Numbered from the stretch's first letter, positions 4,941 through 12,661 are shown. The stretch is 21,686 nt of DNA from an uncultured Moraxella sp. (GCA_916720335.1 CAKAQU010000011.1:1-21686); one strand, 5' to 3'. Numbers and translations are program-made. Notes: a model not told the origin generated them from the sequence alone.

Positions 4941-4948
4941 GGTAAAAA

Positions 4949-5242
4949 ATGGGTCGTTTATTAGGTATTTTTTTAAGTTGGTTCACAACTCAATTAATAA
5001 CAGCAGTTATTAAATATATATTCAGCGGTGCATTGGGTATCGCAAGCTATGGTATAGTAACTGCGATATTTAACCGCTATATCAATCAAGCACTGGCGGA
5101 ATTAACTGGTATAGAGGCGTTATCATATATCATCAATTTATCAAGATTAGATGATGCATTAAGTGTTGTTATTGGTGCATTAACAATCCGTGCATCTATG
5201 CTAGCTATGACAATCAAACTTATATCAACGGATAAAGTCTAA
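4949..5242 (+). CDS. Minor coat protein, DUF2523-like (pVI role)
   Basis: 97 aa and very hydrophobic: N-terminal membrane segment (about 3-20), a second (about 25-45, including GALGIASYGIVTAIF) and a C-terminal one (about 72-92). The composition and the GIASYGI segment resemble the DUF2523 family, which sits between the pIII- and pI/Zot-type genes of many filamentous phages and is taken as the pVI equivalent at the pIII tip of the virion. Ribosome site AAGG lies 6 nt before the start. The stop codon overlaps the zot start (TAATG), so the two are translationally coupled. The family call is from recognition, not from a search. Confidence 0.72.
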   Translation: MGRLLGIFLSWFTTQLITAVIKYIFSGALGIASYGIVTAIFNRYINQALAELTGIEALSYIINLSRLDDALSVVIGALTIRASMLAMTIKLISTDKV

Positions 5243-6549
5243 TGATTATCTTGGTAACAGGTCAGCCAAGACATGGCAAATCACAATATTCAATCAAACT
5301 TCTGCTTGATTTAATCAAAGACAATAAAAATCGTCTTGAACAAGGTAAATTACCCAGACAAATATATTGTAATATTGCAGGGGTTAATGATGATGACACA
5401 ATAACAAAATTACCTGAAGTATTAAATCAAGATGTTGTTTTTAAAGATAAAAAATTGTGGTTCGGCGAACATGACGACCCAATAAAACCAGCTGATTATA
5501 TATGCCCGCCAATTGGTAGTGTCTTTATTTATGACGAGTGCCACAAAACCGAATGGATAAAAGAAAAATCAGGTACATTAAGCACTGATCCAACATGTAT
5601 CAGTATGAATGAACATGGCCATCAAGATTATATCTTTATCTTAATAACCCAATTCCCGCAGTATGTACATACACACCTAAGAGGACTTGTTGAATACCAT
5701 TATCACAGTAAACGTCTTTATGGTGCAAAAACAAGTAAAATCTATAAATTCAACGAATTTCAAATCAATCCGCGATCTGAAAAATCACTCAAGGACGCTT
5801 ATGAAGTAGAAAATTTTAAATTTAAAACCGAATATCAAAACTGCTATAAGTCTGCATCTGCTCATGACAGTATGCGTCTCAATATCCCAAAACCCTTTAT
5901 TTATGTAGGTTTGGCGATTTTGGCAATCATATTGTTGCTAACATGGCGTTATCTAAATTCGCCGATTAAGGACATGGTAGAAGGGAAAGAGGGTGCTACA
6001 TTTAGTGGCATTAAACAGTCCAACAATCAAAACAAAGATATTAAACAAAATCAACAAAATGACCAACAAAAACAATCAATTAAAGATAATAAAACCCAAC
6101 AACCAGAATTAACCAAAGAACAGTTAGAAAAACAATTAGAATTACAAAGAAAACAGTTTGATTTGGAATTAGAAAAGCAAAGAACACAAATGCTCATGCA
6201 ATATACAGAACTACAAATGCAGTTATTACAACAAAAAAAGCAAATAGATGATTTTTATACAAGACTTGAATTATACAAAACAATGCTACCGAAAGATTAC
6301 GAAGTACTTAAACAAAATCCCGATCTACAAGTGCGCGCAGTAATTAAAGCTGGCAATAAATGCAAAGCATATAATGCCGACGGCGTATTAATGACGCTAA
6401 CAAATGAACAATGTGCGTACTACACACAAGAATCGGGAAGAGTATTTAAATCAAATGGCACTGTTACACAAGTATCAGAACCGCGTTATCCGCAGTCTCT
6501 GACAATTGAACAAACAAAAACAGTCTTGCCAAATTCAGATCAACAATGA
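5242..6549 (+). CDS. zot: Zot-like assembly ATPase (pI)
   Basis: 435 aa. N-terminal P-loop ATPase with Walker A GQPRHGKS (7-14) and Walker B VFIYDE (94-99), followed by a sensor-like ITQFPQ (135-140) as in the Zot family. One membrane helix (about 218-237) separates this cytoplasmic domain from a C-terminal part that begins with a Gln/Lys-rich coiled coil (about 255-345) and ends with two cysteines (C374, C392). In filamentous phages pI/Zot sits in the inner membrane and drives extrusion with a secretin. No secretin gene follows, so a host one is presumably used. The start overlaps the upstream stop by 1 nt. This is the last phage gene before dif. Confidence 0.9.
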   Translation: MIILVTGQPRHGKSQYSIKLLLDLIKDNKNRLEQGKLPRQIYCNIAGVNDDDTITKLPEVLNQDVVFKDKKLWFGEHDDPIKPADYICPPIGSVFIYDECHKTEWIKEKSGTLSTDPTCISMNEHGHQDYIFILITQFPQYVHTHLRGLVEYHYHSKRLYGAKTSKIYKFNEFQINPRSEKSLKDAYEVENFKFKTEYQNCYKSASAHDSMRLNIPKPFIYVGLAILAIILLLTWRYLNSPIKDMVEGKEGATFSGIKQSNNQNKDIKQNQQNDQQKQSIKDNKTQQPELTKEQLEKQLELQRKQFDLELEKQRTQMLMQYTELQMQLLQQKKQIDDFYTRLELYKTMLPKDYEVLKQNPDLQVRAVIKAGNKCKAYNADGVLMTLTNEQCAYYTQESGRVFKSNGTVTQVSEPRYPQSLTIEQTKTVLPNSDQQ

Positions 6550-6555
6550 TATAAT
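6526..6555 (+). promoter_or_regulatory. Candidate outward sigma70 promoter at phage right end
   Basis: TTGCCA (6526-6531), an 18-bp spacer and a perfect TATAAT (6550-6555) lie across the zot stop codon and read rightwards. In the prophage this would transcribe over dif into the MipA-like gene. In the circular phage or a tandem copy it would read into attP and probably stop at the 72-114 hairpin. Confidence 0.45.
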
Positions 6556-6613
6556 CAAACCTATAAAAATAACTCCAACGAAATCAATCAGTTAATTAAG
6601 AAAAATCCATAAA

Positions 6614-6641
6614 ACTTCGCATAATGGTTATTATGTTAAAT
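6614..6641 (+). other. dif: Chromosome dimer resolution site dif (phage right junction)
   Basis: XerC arm ACTTCGCATAA (6614-6624), 6-bp centre TGGTTA (6625-6630), XerD arm TTATGTTAAAT (6631-6641). The XerD arm is identical to the E. coli dif arm and the XerC arm differs at the outer bases only. The phage-derived sequence ends at 6625, at the XerC side of the centre, as expected when XerC makes the strand exchange. The site remains complete after integration, so dimer resolution should still work and another phage could still insert. Confidence 0.93.
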
Positions 6642-6672
6642 AACTATTGTGTACGCACATATCGAGAAATTT

Positions 6673-7431
6673 ATGTATAGATCTACTCTTACTGTTCTTT
6701 TAGGTTTATTCATTCAACAAGTACATGCACAAACTTTAGCTATGGAAAAAGATGCGCCACTAACTGTGGGCGCTTTGGTGAGTATTCATCAAAGCGCGTA
6801 TCACGTTGATGACAAAATCACAGCCGTCCCTTTATTGTTGTATGACAACAATCGTTTTTATCTTGAAGGTACCGATGTAGGTTTTTATCCTTATAAGGAT
6901 AATAAACATTGGGTACGTGTAGGCATTAGTTATGACAGACAACACTATAATTCAAAAGATGCAAAAACAGCGGCTTTACAAAGTTTAAATAAACGCCAAT
7001 CTTCAGTAAATGCTCAAGTTAGCTATATGTATATTTCAGCCATTGGTGGTATTGAAACAAAATTGGCAACTGACATATTAGGTCGCAGCAATGGTCAAAC
7101 CGTTAGTTTGGCTCATCGCAGTAAATTTGAATTATTGGATAATAAACTAACTGTTTATCCTAAGGCTGGAATTACTTGGCACAGTAAAAAATATAATGAT
7201 TATTATGGAATATCTGATAAAGAGTCATTACAATCAGGAATTCACTTTTATGATGCAAAAGCTGGTTTTTCACCTTTTGTTGCTGTTAGTGGTAAATACA
7301 TGTTTACAGATAAAATTGGTAGTTTTGCCAATGTGCGTCATGACTGGCTATCCTCTAGTCAAAAAAATAGTCCAATGACGGATAGTAAAACTGAAACATC
7401 TTTTAATGTCGGATTAACTTACGATTTTTAA
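6673..7431 (+). CDS. Outer-membrane MipA/OmpV family protein
   Basis: 252 aa from ATG 6673. A GTG 24 nt upstream is in frame, but the signal peptide (MYRSTLTVLLGLFIQQVHAQ) fits the ATG. The mature part is rich in alternating beta-strand segments and ends in YDF, with the aromatic C-terminal residue used for outer-membrane insertion. The blocks SGIHFYDAKAGFSPFVAV and the ending NVGLTYDF are typical of MipA/OmpV, a family of beta-barrel proteins, some described as scaffolds for murein enzymes; the role here is unknown. It is the first chromosomal gene after dif, so the phage end (and possibly its outward promoter) now lies 48 bp upstream of the start. Confidence 0.85.
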   Translation: MYRSTLTVLLGLFIQQVHAQTLAMEKDAPLTVGALVSIHQSAYHVDDKITAVPLLLYDNNRFYLEGTDVGFYPYKDNKHWVRVGISYDRQHYNSKDAKTAALQSLNKRQSSVNAQVSYMYISAIGGIETKLATDILGRSNGQTVSLAHRSKFELLDNKLTVYPKAGITWHSKKYNDYYGISDKESLQSGIHFYDAKAGFSPFVAVSGKYMFTDKIGSFANVRHDWLSSSQKNSPMTDSKTETSFNVGLTYDF

Positions 7432-7532
7432 TCGTTTTATGGTTTTACTTTAAATAAAATCTGGTGAAAAGTAGTCATCGCCCTATTAAAAATTTTCTAC
7501 TTTTTACCAAAATTTGCGTCGGTTTAATGTCA

Positions 7533-7571
7533 AAAAAAATATCCACCTTATTTTAAGGCGGATATTTTTTT
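7533..7571. terminator. Bidirectional terminator between mipA-like gene and bfrB
   Basis: Positions 7533-7550 pair with 7554-7571 (18 bp, one mismatch) around a TTT loop. The stem ends in A and T runs on both sides, so it can stop transcripts of both converging genes. Confidence 0.85.
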
Positions 7572-7593
7572 AAGCTAAGCTATAAAACGTAAT

Positions 7594-8067
7594 TCAATCA
7601 TCACTGGCTTTTAATTGAATGTAGTTTTGCACACCCATACTTTCAATCAATTCTTGTTGAGATTCCAACCAGTCTTCATATTCTTCATTGCCATCTTTGA
7701 ATTTAACTAAGATTTCGCGAGATACAAAATCTCTCTTTTCTTCACAAACAGCAATTGCTTCAAGTAAAATCTCATGTTTGCGACGCTCAAGACGTAAATC
7801 GCATTCTAAGATTTCTTCGGTTGTTTCACCGATTAGCAACTTACCCAAATCTTGTAAATTTGGCAATCCTTCAAGTAATAAAATACGCTCAATTAACTCA
7901 TCTGCCCATTTCATTTCTTTAATGGATTGTTTAAAAAACGCCTCGTTTAATTCTTCTACACCCCAGTTTTTAACAATACGAGCATGTAGAAAATATTGGT
8001 TAATTGCAATCAAAGATTGAGCTAATACTGAATTTAATGCCCGAATAACTTCTTTATCCCCTTTCAT
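7594..8067 (-). CDS. bfrB: Bacterioferritin, haem-binding subunit with degenerate diiron site
   Basis: 157 aa, the standard bacterioferritin length, beginning MKGDKEVI. The haem ligand Met52 is present (EMKWAD). Of the six diiron ligands of E. coli Bfr, four are replaced: E18 to S, H54 to W, E127 to N, H130 to Y; only E51 and E94 remain. It therefore should bind haem at the subunit interface but not oxidise iron. It follows bfrA by 31 bp with its own AAAGG ribosome site. Two-subunit bacterioferritins with this division are known in some proteobacteria, and the pair here probably forms mixed 24-mers. The bfrA/bfrB symbols follow the convention of catalytic subunit first. Confidence 0.93.
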   Translation of the reverse strand: MKGDKEVIRALNSVLAQSLIAINQYFLHARIVKNWGVEELNEAFFKQSIKEMKWADELIERILLLEGLPNLQDLGKLLIGETTEEILECDLRLERRKHEILLEAIAVCEEKRDFVSREILVKFKDGNEEYEDWLESQQELIESMGVQNYIQLKASDD

Positions 8068-8098
8068 TTTTATACCTTTTTAATGTTGTTTAAAAAAA

Positions 8099-8593
8099 TT
8101 AATGAGTGACTGAGGCTAGGTTTGGCTCAGCTGTTTGGCTTTGCAGGTAATTAGCAAGCCCCATCATTTCAATCAAACGTAACTGTTTTTCTAGCCAATG
8201 GGCATGGTCTTGTTCGGTGTCTTCTAGTTGAGCAACTAATAAATCGCGGGTTACATAATCACGTTCAGCTTCACAAAGTGCAATACCTTCTTTTAGGTGT
8301 TCTTGCACACTATATTCAAGCTCCAAATCACTTTTTAACATAGATGGAACGTCTGTACCAATATTAATGCTACTAACTTGCATATTTGGCACACCGCCAA
8401 GCATCAAAATACGATTGATAATTAAACGTGCATGCAATGTTTCATCTTCCATTTCATGATAGACGCGGTCATGAAGCTTGCCCAACTCCCACTCAGCATA
8501 CATTTGTGAATGGATAAAATATTGGTCTCTAGCACCCAATTCACCGCCCAACAAAAAATTTAGATAATCAATAACTTTTTGAGAAGATTTCAT
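8099..8593 (-). CDS. bfrA: Bacterioferritin, ferroxidase subunit lacking the haem Met
   Basis: 164 aa from ATG 8593. A TTG 12 nt upstream is in frame, but the GGAG that serves as ribosome site lies inside that extension, so the ATG is chosen. All diiron ligands are present: E18, E51, H54, E93 (E. coli E94), E127 and H130. Haem ligand Met52 is replaced by Thr52. The protein thus supplies ferroxidase activity while the downstream subunit supplies haem. First gene of the bfrA-bfrB operon. It stores iron in the cytoplasm; bfd upstream encodes the ferredoxin that reduces the core through the haem. Confidence 0.93.
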   Translation of the reverse strand: MKSSQKVIDYLNFLLGGELGARDQYFIHSQMYAEWELGKLHDRVYHEMEDETLHARLIINRILMLGGVPNMQVSSINIGTDVPSMLKSDLELEYSVQEHLKEGIALCEAERDYVTRDLLVAQLEDTEQDHAHWLEKQLRLIEMMGLANYLQSQTAEPNLASVTH

Positions 8594-8652
8594 TTTACAC
8601 TCCAATAAACTAACTTGATTTAAGTTTTTAAACTAAATAACTTATGGGCTTT

Positions 8653-8680
8653 ATCTTATCATAGCTTTTATGAATGACAA
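8653..8680 (-). promoter_or_regulatory. Weak candidate promoter of bfrA
   Basis: On the minus strand TTGTCA (8675-8680), a 16-bp spacer and TAAGAT (8653-8658). The -35 is good, the -10 only moderate. It leaves a leader of about 50 nt before bfrA. Confidence 0.35.
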
Positions 8681-8743
8681 GCACCAAATTGTAGTACAAA
8701 AGAACCGCGAACGACTTGCAATTTAAGAACGACTATCACAATG

Positions 8744-8778
8744 ACAAAAATTTTCACCTAAGGTTAACTTAGGTGAAA
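8744..8778 (-). terminator. Hairpin, probable minus-strand terminator downstream of bfd
   Basis: TTTCACCTAAG (8752-8762) is a perfect inverted repeat of 8768-8778, loop GTTAA. Read on the minus strand the stem is followed by a T-rich run (ATTTTTG). It lies about 180 nt after the bfd stop, so it may end a long bfd transcript. An operator role is the alternative. Confidence 0.55.
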
Positions 8779-8957
8779 TGGAGAAATTGAGGTCTGCTCC
8801 ATGCTAACCAGATGATTTTATTATAATTATTATGTTGCTGTAGCAAATAAATGATAATGGTTTAAATTTATTAAATAAAACTAATATCAAAAAAGATAAC
8901 TAAATAACAACAGTTAAAAATGATTTTCAATTAAAAAAAGAAATAATCCCTTAACAA

Positions 8958-9152
8958 TTAAGCACTCATGGCGTCTACTGCTTTAAATTTAGCATGATGT
9001 TCATCAACCAAATCCTGAACCATAGGTACACAGCAACCACAGCAAGTACCCACTAATAATGTATCTTGTAGTGATTGAACTGTATCTAATCCTTGATTTA
9101 GAGCAGTTTTGATTTGGGTGTCTTTAACATCATGACAAATGCAAATGTACAT
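8958..9152 (-). CDS. bfd: Bacterioferritin-associated ferredoxin
   Basis: 64 aa, same length as E. coli Bfd. The [2Fe-2S] cysteines are in the family positions: C4 and C6 (CIC near the start), C38 and C41 in GTCCGCC; extra cysteines stand at 37 and 40. Bfd docks on bacterioferritin near the haem and passes electrons to release stored iron as Fe2+. It lies upstream of bfrA-bfrB on the same strand but as a separate unit with its own promoter, which carries a Fur-like palindrome. This fits the known induction of bfd in iron starvation, when Bfr synthesis is not needed. Confidence 0.92.
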   Translation of the reverse strand: MYICICHDVKDTQIKTALNQGLDTVQSLQDTLLVGTCCGCCVPMVQDLVDEHHAKFKAVDAMSA

Positions 9153-9226
9153 GAGATAGTTCCTAAAAAATTACTTTGTGAGTTTTATTTTAAAACTTTT
9201 AATCAACATGATTGATTACTCTGAGT

Positions 9227-9255
9227 ATAATAACAATAATTATTATTATTTGCAA
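9227..9255 (-). promoter_or_regulatory. bfd promoter overlapped by a Fur-like palindrome
   Basis: Minus-strand TTGCAA (9250-9255), a spacer of exactly 17 bp and TATTAT (9227-9232). The spacer is almost filled by an AT-rich inverted repeat (9229-9239 with 9240-9250, 10 of 11 pairs) made of AATAAT-type hexamers like those of Fur boxes. Fur bound here would block RNA polymerase. The leader to the bfd ATG is about 65-70 nt. Confidence 0.6.
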
Positions 9256-9338
9256 GCTCTAGAATGAAAATCGTTTATATTTAACTGTGTAAAATAATCA
9301 ACTTAAAGTTAGTTATACTACAAGGTTATTTTTCTTAA

Positions 9339-10241
9339 TTATAGCTGAGCCGCCCCAAAAGTATCGCATTGACTGATATCGCCAGACTCAAAGCCACGAT
9401 AAAACCAACGCTGTCTTTGCTGGCTGGTGCCATGAGTAAAACTGTCTGGAACGGTATGACCATGAGCTTGATGCTGCAAATAATCATCACCAATTTTTTC
9501 AGCCGCATCCAAGGCTTCTTCAATATCGCCTTTTTGCAAAAATTGGGTGCGTTTTTGATTGTGGTTCGCCCAAATACCTGCAAAACAATCCGCTTGTAAT
9601 TCCAAACGTACAGACAATTGATTGGCATTTTTTTTACTGGTTTGAGCCTGCGCTTCGCGAACTTTTGAAGAGATGCCAAGTAACGTCTGTACATGATGAC
9701 CAACTTCATGAGCAACCACATAGGCTTGAGCAAAGTCCCCTGCCTGGTCTTTTCTAGATAATTCTGAACTATTATTTTGGTCGCCACCAATGCCCATTTG
9801 TTTTTTCATATCAACAAAAAAGTTTGTATCCAAATAGACTTTTTGGTCGGCAGGACAGTAAAAAGGTCCACTGGCAGAACTTGCTGAACCGCAAGCAGAA
9901 TTTACTTGACCTGTAAACATAACCAATTTTGGTGGTTGATACGTTCTACCTAAACGGTTAAAAATTGGTGTCCAGACGTCTTCTGTATCTGCCAAAATAG
10001 TTGCTACAAAAGCTTTGGCTTCTTGTTGGTCGGGGGTTTGCTGTGTTGGAGCAGTTTGGGTTGTGGTCTGAGTAGATTGCATTTGCTGCGCCACACCAAG
10101 AGTGGTTTGTGGGTCTATACCAAACACTTTCCATAAAATCAGAGCAATGACAATACTACCAATGCCAATCCCGCCTGCCTTTCTAGCGCCACCACGTCTG
10201 TCTTCGATATTATCGCTTTGTCTACGACCGCGCCACTGCAT
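9339..10241 (-). CDS. Neutral zinc metallopeptidase, YpfJ family
   Basis: 300 aa. Begins MQWRGRRQSDNIEDRRG, the typical start of the YpfJ/putative neutral zinc metallopeptidase family. A membrane helix follows (about 25-45), then a Gln/Thr-rich linker (about 50-72) and a large extracytoplasmic catalytic domain. Zinc motif HEVGHH (178-183) with the later ELQADCFAGIWA segment supplying the third ligand region. Three cysteines stand in the family positions around GSASSASGPFYC. The substrate is unknown for the family. A GGAAAG ribosome site precedes the start. It is a single gene, separated from the next upstream minus-strand gene by a terminator. Confidence 0.9.
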   Translation of the reverse strand: MQWRGRRQSDNIEDRRGGARKAGGIGIGSIVIALILWKVFGIDPQTTLGVAQQMQSTQTTTQTAPTQQTPDQQEAKAFVATILADTEDVWTPIFNRLGRTYQPPKLVMFTGQVNSACGSASSASGPFYCPADQKVYLDTNFFVDMKKQMGIGGDQNNSSELSRKDQAGDFAQAYVVAHEVGHHVQTLLGISSKVREAQAQTSKKNANQLSVRLELQADCFAGIWANHNQKRTQFLQKGDIEEALDAAEKIGDDYLQHQAHGHTVPDSFTHGTSQQRQRWFYRGFESGDISQCDTFGAAQL

Positions 10242-10333
10242 AATCTTTCCATTATTTTTGTAAATGAAGCTATTATATATTAAAAATTTAATAAAACTTA
10301 AAGGTTTTTACAAGCACATAACAAAAATTGTAT

Positions 10334-10363
10334 AAAAAGCTAAGTGGTAATACTTAGCTTTTT
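10334..10363 (-). terminator. Terminator downstream of the Ig-like protein gene
   Basis: AAAAAGCTAAGT (10334-10345) pairs perfectly with 10352-10363, loop of 6 nt. A and T runs flank the stem. The same 12-nt stem recurs in the terminator at 16082-16109. Confidence 0.85.
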
Positions 10364-10422
10364 GCAAGAAATACGGTTATTTATCGTTTTTATTTTTGTA
10401 TTTTAGACTGATAATTAAGACG

Positions 10423-10929
10423 TTATTTTATCAAACCCATTTGGCGCTGCTGGATTTCCCAGGTAGGTGTATTTTGATTGACCTTTGGTGGAGCTTGTTC
10501 TTTAGGATTAATGCCAATGGCTAACTTTTTATACAAAGGAAATTCATCATAGGCTTTACGTTCATTGATTGCCGCTTGTTTCTTTTTATGCCAAGCGTTA
10601 TTTTGAATAATGTAAACAGTTTTACTATCTTTAGCAACCGTTTTGGCATTTTTATCCATAACAATAGCACTAATGACATACTCGCCTGCCACCAAATCAT
10701 CCGTTGCAATACTTCCTTGATTACCATCAATGACCACTTTGTCATTGAGTAAAACCGCCGTGGTATAACCTTCTTGCAAATTAGGTCTAACTTTTGTTTG
10801 AACATCAATGGACTGAGCAAAACGATGATAAGCTCGAGATTTTTCAGGTTCGGTAATTTCAATGGTATATGCAGACACTTGACTAACAAATAAACAAGAT
10901 AACAATAAACCAGATAATAAATTTTTCAT
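10423..10929 (-). CDS. Secreted protein with Ig-like C-terminal part, linked to glnA
   Basis: 168 aa. Signal peptide about 1-20 (ends VSA). The middle has beta-strand-like segments (AVLLNDKVVIDGNQG, DLVAGEYVISAIVMD) like the Ig-like region of periplasmic proteins often found beside glnA in Pseudomonas and Acinetobacter, where they carry a DUF4124 domain; the DUF4124 part itself is not clearly present here. The C-terminus is Lys/Gln/Pro-rich and likely flexible. It follows glnA on the same strand after 117 bp that hold hairpins, so it may be partly co-transcribed. Function is unknown. Confidence 0.75.
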   Translation of the reverse strand: MKNLLSGLLLSCLFVSQVSAYTIEITEPEKSRAYHRFAQSIDVQTKVRPNLQEGYTTAVLLNDKVVIDGNQGSIATDDLVAGEYVISAIVMDKNAKTVAKDSKTVYIIQNNAWHKKKQAAINERKAYDEFPLYKKLAIGINPKEQAPPKVNQNTPTWEIQQRQMGLIK

Positions 10930-10988
10930 TAAAATTTCTCACAAATAAAAGTTATTTTACCCAAAAAATCATAAAAAATCCGCTAAAA

Positions 10989-11030
10989 ACAAACGGCACA
11001 AGCCAAAACTTATGCCGTCTGTCCGTTTGT
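10989..11030 (-). terminator. Alternative hairpins between glnA and the Ig-like gene
   Basis: ACAAACGG 10989-10996 pairs with 11023-11030, and the competing ACGGCA 10993-10998 pairs with 11013-11018. Read on the minus strand the last arm runs into TTTGTTTTT. It could be the glnA terminator or a leaky one that lowers expression of the next gene. Confidence 0.55.
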
Positions 11031-11046
11031 CAAACTTACTGCTGAA

Positions 11047-12456
11047 TTAACAACGATAATACATTTCAAACTCTAAAGGATGCACTGCTTCATTCATACG
11101 CTGCACTTCTTGCATTTTTAAAGCAATGTAATCATCAATCATTTCTTTACTAAAAACGTCGCCTTTTAACAAAAAGGCATGATCTTCTTTTAACGCATTG
11201 AGTGCAACTTCCAGATTTTCAGCAACGGTTGGAATCATCGCTTCTTCTTCTGGAGGTAAATCGTATAAGTTTTTATCGGCTGCCTCGCCTGCTTCAATTT
11301 TATTTTCAATGCCATCAATGCCCGCCATCAATAAAGCAGCAAATGCCAAATAAGGGTTGGCTGATGGGTCAGGAAAACGCACTTCAATTCTCACCGCTTT
11401 TGGGCTTGAAACGTGAGGAATGCGAATTGATGCTGAGCGATTGGATGCTGAATAAGCCAGTTTAATTGGGGCTTCAAAATGTGGTACTAAACGCTTATAA
11501 CTATTGGTTGTTGGATTGGTAATCGCATTTAATGCCCGAGCATGTTTGATAACTCCACCAATAAAATACAAAGCGGTTTTAGATAAACCTGCATACTCAT
11601 CGCCTGAAAAGGTATTTACCCCATCTTTAGCAATGGATAAATGAACGTGCATACCGCTGCCATTATCCCCTACCAAAGGTTTTGGCATAAATGTCGCAGT
11701 TTTACCAAACTGATTGGCAACATTTTGCACAATGTATTTAAACTGCTGCACTTCATCTGCCTTTTTAGTTAAGGTGTTAAAAGATACACCAATCTCTAAT
11801 TGTCCTGACGCGACCTCATGATGATGCACTTCCACACGACCTTCACCCATCACTTCTTCAATGCGTTCACACATCACCGCACGCATATCATGATAATGGT
11901 CAATTGGTGGTACGACCGCATAAGCCCCTTTTATGGTTGGACGTTGAGCAAGGTTTCCCCATGCATAGTCATTAGCGCTAGACCAAGCCGCAGCCTCACT
12001 AATAACTTCGCTTTTTACCCCTGACATCTCCACAGACCATTTGACTTCATCAAAGACAAAAAATTCAGGTTCAGGACCTACAAACACGGTATCGCCAATA
12101 CCTGTGGATTTTAGATAGGTTTCGGCACGTCGAGCAATCGAACGCGGGTCTTTAGCATAGCCTTGCATGGTATTAGGTTCAATCACATCGCAAGTTACCA
12201 CAATGGTTGGCAGTTCATAAAATGGATCAAGATACGCTGAATCTGGGTCAGGGCGTAAAATCATATCGGACGCTTCCACGCCTTTCCAGCCTGCCACACT
12301 TGAAGCATCAAACATTTTGCCATCTTCTAAAGTATCTTCATCAATGCTATGTGCAGGAAACGTCAAATGCATTTCCTTGCCGTGAGTGTCTGTATAGCGA
12401 AAATCCACCCATTTTGCTCCTGATGATTCAATCAGTTCAAATAATTTATTTGTCAT
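11047..12456 (-). CDS. glnA: Glutamine synthetase, type I
   Basis: 469 aa from ATG 12456. A TTG 12 nt upstream is in frame, but GAG upstream of the ATG fits better and E. coli GlnA has the same length. It makes glutamine from glutamate, ammonia and ATP as a dodecamer in the cytoplasm. Visible family blocks are DFRYTDTHGKEMH near the start, MFDASSVAGWKG, GPEPEFFVFD, the NGSGMHVH segment with the ammonia/ATP region, and NRSASIRIP. The adenylylation site is KNLYDLPPEE with Tyr398, so activity is probably controlled by GlnE. No ntrBC genes follow. Confidence 0.97.
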   Translation of the reverse strand: MTNKLFELIESSGAKWVDFRYTDTHGKEMHLTFPAHSIDEDTLEDGKMFDASSVAGWKGVEASDMILRPDPDSAYLDPFYELPTIVVTCDVIEPNTMQGYAKDPRSIARRAETYLKSTGIGDTVFVGPEPEFFVFDEVKWSVEMSGVKSEVISEAAAWSSANDYAWGNLAQRPTIKGAYAVVPPIDHYHDMRAVMCERIEEVMGEGRVEVHHHEVASGQLEIGVSFNTLTKKADEVQQFKYIVQNVANQFGKTATFMPKPLVGDNGSGMHVHLSIAKDGVNTFSGDEYAGLSKTALYFIGGVIKHARALNAITNPTTNSYKRLVPHFEAPIKLAYSASNRSASIRIPHVSSPKAVRIEVRFPDPSANPYLAFAALLMAGIDGIENKIEAGEAADKNLYDLPPEEEAMIPTVAENLEVALNALKEDHAFLLKGDVFSKEMIDDYIALKMQEVQRMNEAVHPLEFEMYYRC

Positions 12457-12623
12457 AAAAATTCTCAAGCTAAAACCAAAAATCTTTAAGATTTTAACAG
12501 AAAATCACGCTTTTGGGGCAAAAAATGGCTATTTATCAGATAATCTTAACAATGAATTTGCTTTGTTGTTATTTTTGTGTCAAATTTATCAAAAAGTCTA
12601 AAGTTTTTTAATAACAGCTTTGT

Positions 12624-12629
12624 TATAAT
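12624..12629 (+). promoter_or_regulatory. Extended -10 promoter of the SIMPL gene
   Basis: TATAAT preceded by TGT at 12621-12623 (TGn extended -10). The -35 is poor. The start of transcription would fall near 12636, too close to the first ATG (12647) but well placed for ATG 12662. Confidence 0.55.
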
Positions 12630-12661
12630 GTGATATCTTTTTAGCCATGGGTGCATTTTGT

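Larger units (their letters stand above)
56..6625 (+). mobile_element. Integrated filamentous phage (Inovirus-type), Xer-dependent, no integrase
   Basis: One phage unit of 6,570 bp. Gene order on the plus strand is Rep, ssDNA-binding-like, small membrane protein, pVIII-like coat, 33-aa membrane protein, TspB/pIII-like adsorption protein, DUF2523-like minor coat, Zot/pI ATPase, which is the standard filamentous-phage layout. A two-gene minus-strand block lies upstream of Rep. The right edge coincides with the XerC crossover side of a complete dif site and the left edge carries two inverted partial dif sites. No tyrosine or serine recombinase is present, so integration depends on host XerC/XerD, as known for CTXphi-like phages. 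No pIV secretin is present, so a host secretin probably serves for export. No toxin gene was recognised. The boundaries are set by the exact 55-nt match between 1-55 and 6571-6625. Confidence 0.93.
8606..8957. other. Intergenic region between bfd and bfrA
   Basis: 352 bp with no gene seen. It carries the bfrA upstream region, a strong 11-bp inverted repeat (8752-8778), and AT-rich sequence with a Fur-hexamer-like ATGATAATGG near 8851-8860. Confidence 0.7.

Noticed and set aside
56..6625. Phage integrase, transposase or cholera-toxin-like cargo
   Set aside because: No tyrosine or serine recombinase, DDE transposase or toxin gene in any frame; integration is explained by Xer sites.
7688..8020. 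Plus-strand frame opposite bfrB
   Set aside because: Antisense shadow; Ser/Lys-rich without family features.
8851..8860. Fur-like hexamers ATGATAATGG as a bfrA operator
   Set aside because: Only partial, without a clear palindrome, and about 250 bp from the bfrA start.
9335..9790. Minus-strand frame overlapping the metallopeptidase
   Set aside because: Out-of-frame shadow of a clear HEXXH peptidase gene.
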